Below are positions 8,793 to 12,373 of a DNA stretch of 12,373 nucleotides, one piece after another. Made by a program: the position numbers and the translations under genes. This DNA comes from a bacterium. GTDB taxonomy: Bacteria > JALSQH01. Location of the stretch: the NCBI GenBank assembly GCA_026985515.1, contig JALSQH010000121.1, forward strand, positions 1-12,373, given 5' to 3'. Position 1 is the first letter of the stretch, and every line of letters starts with the position of its first letter. Under the pieces are notes generated by a model, which was given only the letters and a program-made list of their open reading frames with translations, was not told the DNA's origin and did no database searches.

Positions 8793-9223
8793 AAAGGAAT
8801 ATCATCTTCCTCATCTGGAGGGAGGTCTTCTGGAAGCTCATCTGAAAGAGTCTCTTCCTCAACAGGAAGATTTTGATTGGCATCACCCTTTGGAGAGAGA
8901 ATAACTATTTCCCTTGCAATAATTTCCACAGTGGTTCTTGTTTCACCATTTTTGGTGGTCCACTGTCGGTTTGACAATCTTCCATCAACATAAACCTTAA
9001 TTCCCTTGGTAAGATACTGCTGGACAAACTCCGCCAGTCTCCCCCACGCAACAACTCTGTGCCAGGTTGTTACCTCCTGTTTCGAGCCATCAGGGGAGGT
9101 CCATCTTTCATTTGTAGCCAGGCTGAAATTTGCCACCGGCTGTCCGCTCGGAGTATATCTCAACTCAGGATCTCTGCCAAGATTACCCACAAGAATAACT
9201 TTATTCACACTTCCACGGCCCAT
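8789..9223 (-). CDS. ssb: Single-stranded DNA-binding protein
   Basis: SSB coats single-stranded DNA during replication, recombination and repair and recruits partner proteins through its C-terminal tip. I chose the ATG at 9221-9223 (144 aa, [14 protein letters not shown]) because GGAGG lies 7 bases upstream and the family begins here; the frame is open upstream to 9289 but that extension has no homology. Residues 1 to about 109 are the OB fold, with the aromatic positions W41, W54, W60 and W88 matching the DNA-stacking residues of E. coli SSB (W40, W54, F60, W88) and the typical [12 protein letters not shown] and [14 protein letters not shown] segments. A short acidic, Pro-rich tail ends in DDIPF, the canonical partner-binding tip. 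The gene stands alone on this strand between two plus-strand units, converging on maeB and diverging from the Nudix gene. Confidence 0.97.
   Translation of the reverse strand: MGRGSVNKVILVGNLGRDPELRYTPSGQPVANFSLATNERWTSPDGSKQEVTTWHRVVAWGRLAEFVQQYLTKGIKVYVDGRLSNRQWTTKNGETRTTVEIIAREIVILSPKGDANQNLPVEEETLSDELPEDLPPDEEDDIPF
8853..8878 (+). terminator. Candidate weak terminator for the maeB unit, inside ssb
   Basis: A perfect 7-bp stem (TCTTCCT / AGGAAGA) with a CAAC loop spans 8853-8870 and is followed on the plus strand by TTTTGATT. It lies about 60 bases past the maeB stop, within the region encoding the acidic SSB tail. It could end plus-strand transcripts because there is no intergenic space for a terminator. 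The stem is short and only moderately GC-rich, so it may be a chance result of the codon-biased acidic tail. Confidence 0.3.
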
Positions 9224-9230
9224 TTCATTT

Positions 9231-9235
9231 CCTCC
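9231..9235 (-). promoter_or_regulatory. Ribosome-binding site fixing the ssb start
   Basis: GGAGG on the minus strand with a 7-base spacer to the ATG at 9223. It decides in favour of the 144-aa start over the longer in-frame extension to 9289. Confidence 0.75.
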
Positions 9236-9239
9236 ATCT

Positions 9240-9268
9240 TTGCTACAACTTCCATGTTTCATTATAAT
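9240..9268 (+). promoter_or_regulatory. Candidate promoter for Nudix-AMMECR1 unit, near-leaderless
   Basis: TTGCTA (9240-9245), a 17-base spacer and a perfect TATAAT (9263-9268) point towards the Nudix gene. A start about 7 bases past the -10 would be near 9275, only about 5 bases before the ATG at 9280. The -10 box overlaps the one proposed for ssb. Confidence 0.5.
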
Positions 9269-9289
9269 ATAAAGTGAAAATGGAAACAA
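9261..9289 (-). promoter_or_regulatory. Candidate promoter for ssb, overlapping the Nudix promoter
   Basis: On the minus strand a perfect TATAAT (9261-9266) is preceded by a 17-base spacer and TTGTTT (9284-9289), which matches only the TTG half of the -35 consensus and lies inside the Nudix coding sequence. The start would be near 9254, giving a leader of about 30 nt that contains the GGAGG site. Confidence 0.45.
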
Positions 9290-9705
9290 AAAAATACAGA
9301 AACCCCTTTCCCACCGTGGATATAATTATTCAGTACCGGGGAAAAATTGTACTTATCAAGAGAAAAAACCCCCCTTACGGCTGGGCTATCCCGGGAGGAT
9401 TTGTGGAGTATGGTGAGAGTCTCGAAGAAGCAGCTGTAAGAGAAGCCAGAGAGGAAACTTCTCTGGAAATAAGACTCGTTGAACAATTCAGGAGTTATTC
9501 GAGGCCTGACAGGGATCCCAGACATCACACCATAACAACTGTTTTCATTGCAGATGGCTGGGGTACTCCGAAAGCTGACGACGATGCAAAAGAAATAGGC
9601 CTCTTTACAGAAGAGGATCTGCCTGATGAAATCGTTTTTGACCACAGAGAAATTTTGATGGATTACTTCAACTACGTAAAGAGAGGGATTAGAAGAAAAC
9701 TGTGA
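9280..9705 (+). CDS. Nudix hydrolase, possibly ADP-ribose pyrophosphatase-like
   Basis: Nudix enzymes cleave nucleoside diphosphates linked to another moiety. Using the ATG at 9280 gives 141 aa; a GTG at 9274 would add two residues. The Nudix box runs from G40 to L62 (G-x5-E-x7-REARE-E) with the metal-binding glutamates E55, E58 and E59 present. The Gly normally near the end of the box is Ser61 (EETSL rather than EETGL). The PGGFVEYGE entry and the later segment [18 protein letters not shown] resemble bacterial and archaeal ADP-ribose pyrophosphatases, so that substrate class is the best guess, with moderate confidence. There is no strong ribosome-binding site, consistent with a near-leaderless transcript from the promoter just upstream. 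Its TGA overlaps the GTG start of the AMMECR1 gene (GTGA), so the two are cotranscribed and probably coupled. Confidence 0.93.
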   Translation: METKKYRNPFPTVDIIIQYRGKIVLIKRKNPPYGWAIPGGFVEYGESLEEAAVREAREETSLEIRLVEQFRSYSRPDRDPRHHTITTVFIADGWGTPKADDDAKEIGLFTEEDLPDEIVFDHREILMDYFNYVKRGIRRKL

Positions 9706-10244
9706 TTAAACTCCCCCTTTTTCCCCCTCAGCTGAAACCCGATGAAATTGATTTGATCAAAAATCTCGTTTCAGAATGTGTGAGAGCCTCCGTTGTTCTT
9801 GGTATTGTGCCCCGATTTGTTTTACCGGGGAGACTTCACACCTTAAAGTATCCTCTCTTTGTCAGAATATTCAAAGATGGGAAATTGCGGGGGGAAATGG
9901 GCAAAATTACCAGCAATACAGATTTAGTTGAAGATCTATCAGCGGCTGTGACTGGGGCACTGCTACAGGATGTTAGATTTCCCCCGGTTAGCAGGGAAGA
10001 GCTCAATTCACTGGAAGTTGAAATTCATCTTTTCTTTCAGAAAACAAATGGATACAGGGAAGGGTTGTTCCTTAAATACAATTACTACAGCTCCATACTT
10101 TTCCCCTGGGAATTAACTGGAGAAAAAGAAAAAGATCTGCAAAGAGCCTGTCATAAAGCGGGTATTTTCTCACCCTGCTGGAAAGATCCTGCAACGGAGA
10201 TTAAATACTTCTCGGTGGATTCTATTGAAAAATTTGAAATTTGA
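9702..10244 (+). CDS. Divergent AMMECR1-domain protein
   Basis: This 180-aa protein starts at a GTG overlapping the preceding TGA. It matches the AMMECR1 family through LRGEMG (62-67), [17 protein letters not shown] (74-90), DVRFPPV (90-96) and LEVEIHLF (104-111), which line up with the family pattern LRGCIG, an Ala-rich helix, DPRFPP and LEIEV. Normal members carry Cys in the LRGCIG motif; here it is Glu65, with Met66 in place of Ile. The family's biochemical role is not settled. Many prokaryotic members occur with Memo-like and radical-SAM proteins, and neither is in this window; here the partner is a Nudix hydrolase. The second half (about 112-180) is more divergent but has the expected length. 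The stop codon TGA is immediately followed by the stop of the opposite-strand gene. I am confident of the family, not of the function. Confidence 0.83.
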   Translation: MIKLPLFPPQLKPDEIDLIKNLVSECVRASVVLGIVPRFVLPGRLHTLKYPLFVRIFKDGKLRGEMGKITSNTDLVEDLSAAVTGALLQDVRFPPVSREELNSLEVEIHLFFQKTNGYREGLFLKYNYYSSILFPWELTGEKEKDLQRACHKAGIFSPCWKDPATEIKYFSVDSIEKFEI

Positions 10245-11696
10245 CTATTTGAAAATCAGATCAGCCTCTGTTGTGACACCAGGCTTAATTTCGACAATTT
10301 TTGACACCTTTCTGAATCCATGAAATTCACCAACAACAACATACTCTCCCGGAGGGAGAGAAAGCATAGCACCCCTCTCAGAAATACTGTACCTTTTCAG
10401 TAGCCTGGTACCGGAATAGATTGAAACAACTGCTGCAAGGGGTGTGAGGGTGGGTGAATAAAGCCTGATAATCAATTTTCCTTCAAGATACTTTATTTTC
10501 AAAGTCACATCTCTGACACTTTTTTCCTTTAACTCAATAAAGACTTCTGTGGATGTAAAATTTTTCTTCAAAGCCTTCAGGTAATAGATACCGGGTTTAA
10601 GTTTAACCAGGAAATTCCCCTGATTATCTGTGTCAACAAGCATATTCCCGGGTTGAATCAATACCCTGCATTTTCCAATGGGGAATCCTCCCATGCTGGC
10701 CACCCTGCCCCTTATGTAGCCATACTCAGCATTGTAACAGGGATCAGATGGCGATTGTTTTGAAGGGGGCAACAGAAAATAGGAAAGGCACTTCTTTTCA
10801 GTTACAACTGGTTTAACTTCAGTGAATTTCATGTAGGTTGATGGTGGATAAGTGATCAGTATTCCCACCCTGTAATCAGGTGATCCTATACCCTTTGTTA
10901 ATCCCGTCCCTCCCACAATTCCCCACTCAAATTTTTTCTCCCTCTTTTTAAACATCACATTTACTTCCACAGGGTTCAGAGACTCGTATTTAAAAAAATG
11001 CCTCAATACAGTTTTCCCATTCAATTCCACAGTGAAAAAGAGATCTCCACCAGATGGGTAGGAGTAACCCATTACATAATTCAACTCATCATCAAGGGAA
11101 AGGTTCATAATCTCCTCTCTTCTTCTGAAAGTATAGGAGAGGTTCAGATAAAAATAATTCCCCGAAACTTCGTAATCTCCAACCGCAGTTGCTGATAATT
11201 CAAAATCGGGATTTCCCAGATAATACTCGGGAGACCCACTTGGAACAATTCCCCGAAGAATCAATGCTCCTCCGGGATAGTGGGATCTGTTAAAAAAGGA
11301 ATACTTAACACCAAACCTTATATCTCCAACAGAAGAAACTCTTTTATAGATATCATTCAGAGGGTCGGAAATTTTTACATAGGTATCCCACGGAAGCAAA
11401 AGAAAAGATTGAAAGTTATAGGGTAAATTCAGAGAAGTTCCCCAGTAGCTCGTAACCATGTAGGGAATAACTTTCCTGGTTTCATCCCTGTTTATGCCCA
11501 TCTCCAGAGGTGAAGCAGTATAGGTTATCATGGTGAGTATATTAAAATTCCATGGATCACCAACCCTTGAAGAATACCCCGTTATCCCATTTCCTCCGTC
11601 AGTGGAAGGATAAAAATTCTGAACATTAAAACCCTGAGAAAATAGCAGTACGGGACAGAGCAGGAAAAGAACATAGAAAATGAAAAATTTCTTCAT
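10245..11696 (-). CDS. Secreted OmpA-type barrel protein with C-terminal carboxypeptidase-regulatory-like modules
   Basis: I chose the ATG at 11694-11696 (483 aa) because a signal peptide starts exactly there (MKKFFIFYVLFLLC, cleavage likely around residues 20-22). A TTG at 11735 would add 13 residues before the signal and has no ribosome-binding site; neither start has a strong one. Residues about 23-285 alternate polar and hydrophobic strands ending in aromatic residues, and include GTGLTKGIGSPDYRVGILI, a pattern typical of the barrel part of delta-proteobacterial OmpA-family proteins. This implies an outer-membrane location. Instead of a peptidoglycan-binding OmpA domain, residues about 323-398 form a carboxypeptidase-regulatory-like beta-sandwich (GYIRGRV, DTDNQGNFLVKLKPGIYYL). 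Residues about 400-483 form a second, looser copy (LSLPPGEYVVVGEFHGFRK). The sequence before these modules has two cysteines 17 residues apart that could pair. It is second in a minus-strand unit. The role is probably envelope structure or surface binding, as an inference. Confidence 0.82.
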   Translation of the reverse strand: MKKFFIFYVLFLLCPVLLFSQGFNVQNFYPSTDGGNGITGYSSRVGDPWNFNILTMITYTASPLEMGINRDETRKVIPYMVTSYWGTSLNLPYNFQSFLLLPWDTYVKISDPLNDIYKRVSSVGDIRFGVKYSFFNRSHYPGGALILRGIVPSGSPEYYLGNPDFELSATAVGDYEVSGNYFYLNLSYTFRRREEIMNLSLDDELNYVMGYSYPSGGDLFFTVELNGKTVLRHFFKYESLNPVEVNVMFKKREKKFEWGIVGGTGLTKGIGSPDYRVGILITYPPSTYMKFTEVKPVVTEKKCLSYFLLPPSKQSPSDPCYNAEYGYIRGRVASMGGFPIGKCRVLIQPGNMLVDTDNQGNFLVKLKPGIYYLKALKKNFTSTEVFIELKEKSVRDVTLKIKYLEGKLIIRLYSPTLTPLAAVVSIYSGTRLLKRYSISERGAMLSLPPGEYVVVGEFHGFRKVSKIVEIKPGVTTEADLIFK

Positions 11697-11746
11697 TTCG
11701 TAATTAATTATAAATTTCACCCGTAAAAATTTCAAAGATATAAAGA

Positions 11747-12373
11747 CTAACGAATTGAACTTACTCTCACACGAAGAGGAGCTTTATCAACATTGATAAA
11801 TCTTTTTTCATCCCCCGGTTTAAACTTCTCAAACCAGTACATAACTGACCTTATTAAAATTTTACCTTTTTTTACATGCTCAAGACCCACTATTGAATAT
11901 CCAAGATCCCCATACTCACCTGGCTGATTCTCTGGAGGATCCTTTTTATTAACATCATCCTCAAAATAAAGCCTGATCCCTATTTCAGGATTGCCGGGAG
12001 CTGACCACTCAAGTACATTGAACCACCCTGCAGGAAAAGGGTCAACTCCTGCATTTACCATCCACTCAAAGGGCCCTCTGTCTAACTTCTCTTTTTCAGG
12101 AGAAGGAACACCATTTATTTCCACAGGCACTGTGTTCCTGCTATTGTAAAACAACCTTCTTCCTGCCTCTTTCCTCATATCTATGCTTACTCTGAAGTCG
12201 GTACTTTTGAGGAACAACCCCACATCAAAGGGAAGATCAACCACAACTGGAAATTCAAAGGAGTTATCGTAGAAGATGGTGAAAATATCAGCGGCAGGAG
12301 TTGGAATTTTCCAGAAAAGAGTCTGCCAGTTTCTGGTTAACCTGATAAGCCTTACTTTACCTGCATGATAAGC
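11747..12373 (-). CDS. Unknown protein, 5' part beyond window
   Basis: The frame is open from the TAG at 11747-11749 to the right edge, so this is the C-terminal ~208 residues of a longer protein; an internal GTG at 12244 is unlikely to be the start because the same frame continues upstream without a stop. I do not recognise a family. The visible part is beta-rich with many Pro, Asn and Gly turns (FNVLEWSAPGNPEIGIRLYF, RFINVDKAPLRVRVSSIR), compatible with an exported or envelope protein, but the N-terminus that would show a signal peptide is missing. It contains no Cys in the visible segment. It ends about 50 bp before the ATG of the downstream barrel protein, on the same strand, so the two are probably cotranscribed and may act together at the envelope. 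Confidence 0.78.
   Translation of the reverse strand, partial: AYHAGKVRLIRLTRNWQTLFWKIPTPAADIFTIFYDNSFEFPVVVDLPFDVGLFLKSTDFRVSIDMRKEAGRRLFYNSRNTVPVEINGVPSPEKEKLDRGPFEWMVNAGVDPFPAGWFNVLEWSAPGNPEIGIRLYFEDDVNKKDPPENQPGEYGDLGYSIVGLEHVKKGKILIRSVMYWFEKFKPGDEKRFINVDKAPLRVRVSSIR

Noticed and set aside
9224-9289. N-terminal extension of SSB by 22 residues
   Set aside because: The extension has no SSB homology, and a GGAGG site lies 7 bases before the internal ATG at 9223, which is the family's normal start.
9262-9645. Minus-strand ORF of 127 codons antisense to the Nudix gene
   Set aside because: The opposite frame contains a near-complete Nudix box; the minus-strand product has no family features.
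10344-10360. Perfect 7-bp inverted repeat CTCTCCC-GGA-GGGAGAG about 100 bp past the AMMECR1 stop
   Set aside because: It could look like a terminator for the plus-strand unit, but no T-tract follows on either strand and it lies in coding sequence (LSLPPGEY), so it is most likely a codon coincidence.
11733-11735. TTG start for the barrel protein (13 extra residues)
   Set aside because: It places charged residues ahead of a standard signal peptide, has no ribosome-binding site, and a normal ATG sits exactly at the signal peptide start.

Overview
The window comes from a moderately AT-rich, gene-dense bacterial chromosome. Several points suggest a Gram-negative (diderm) bacterium: a secreted protein with an OmpA-type outer-membrane barrel pattern, a large exported DUF11-type surface protein, and a full-length malic enzyme-phosphotransacetylase fusion (MaeB type). 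The barrel signature and the domain mix recall delta-proteobacterial/myxobacterial or related candidate lineages, but this is a weak inference and no lineage is claimed. I see no rRNA, tRNA, CRISPR array, insertion sequence, phage gene or attachment site.

Layout. (1) Positions 1-2515, minus strand: the first ~838 residues of a large secreted surface protein, cut by the window edge. (2) Positions 2516-2680: a 165-bp divergent intergenic region with a candidate sigma-70-type promoter for each direction. (3) Positions 2681-8792, plus strand: a four-gene unit with spacings of 0, -11 and +15 bp. It encodes an unknown 447-aa protein, glycerol-3-phosphate dehydrogenase GpsA, an unknown 493-aa helical protein, and the MaeB-type malic enzyme. 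(4) Positions 8789-9223, minus strand: ssb, convergent with maeB and overlapping it by 4 bp, so both stop codons lie in one TTAA. (5) Positions 9280-10244, plus strand: a Nudix hydrolase and an AMMECR1-family protein, overlapping by 4 bp (GTGA). The Nudix gene diverges from ssb across a very short gap holding what look like overlapping -10 boxes. (6) Positions 10245-12373, minus strand: a secreted protein with an outer-membrane barrel pattern and C-terminal carboxypeptidase-regulatory-like modules, preceded by the 3' part of another unknown gene that runs off the right edge. Its stop codon abuts that of the AMMECR1 gene with no spacer.

How the genes relate. The central unit joins phospholipid precursor synthesis (GpsA makes sn-glycerol 3-phosphate from dihydroxyacetone phosphate) with anaplerosis and reducing-power supply (malate to pyruvate). 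Two conserved-looking but unrecognised soluble proteins are embedded between them. Both flanks carry cell-envelope genes facing away from or into the metabolic and housekeeping core. I do not see a clear new defence, mobile or biosynthetic system. The most system-like unknown is the tight pairing of the two uncharacterised proteins with gpsA and maeB. The most unusual small-scale features are the two spacer-free convergent gene ends, the overlapping ssb/Nudix promoters with a near-leaderless Nudix transcript, and an AMMECR1 protein lacking the signature Cys of its family.
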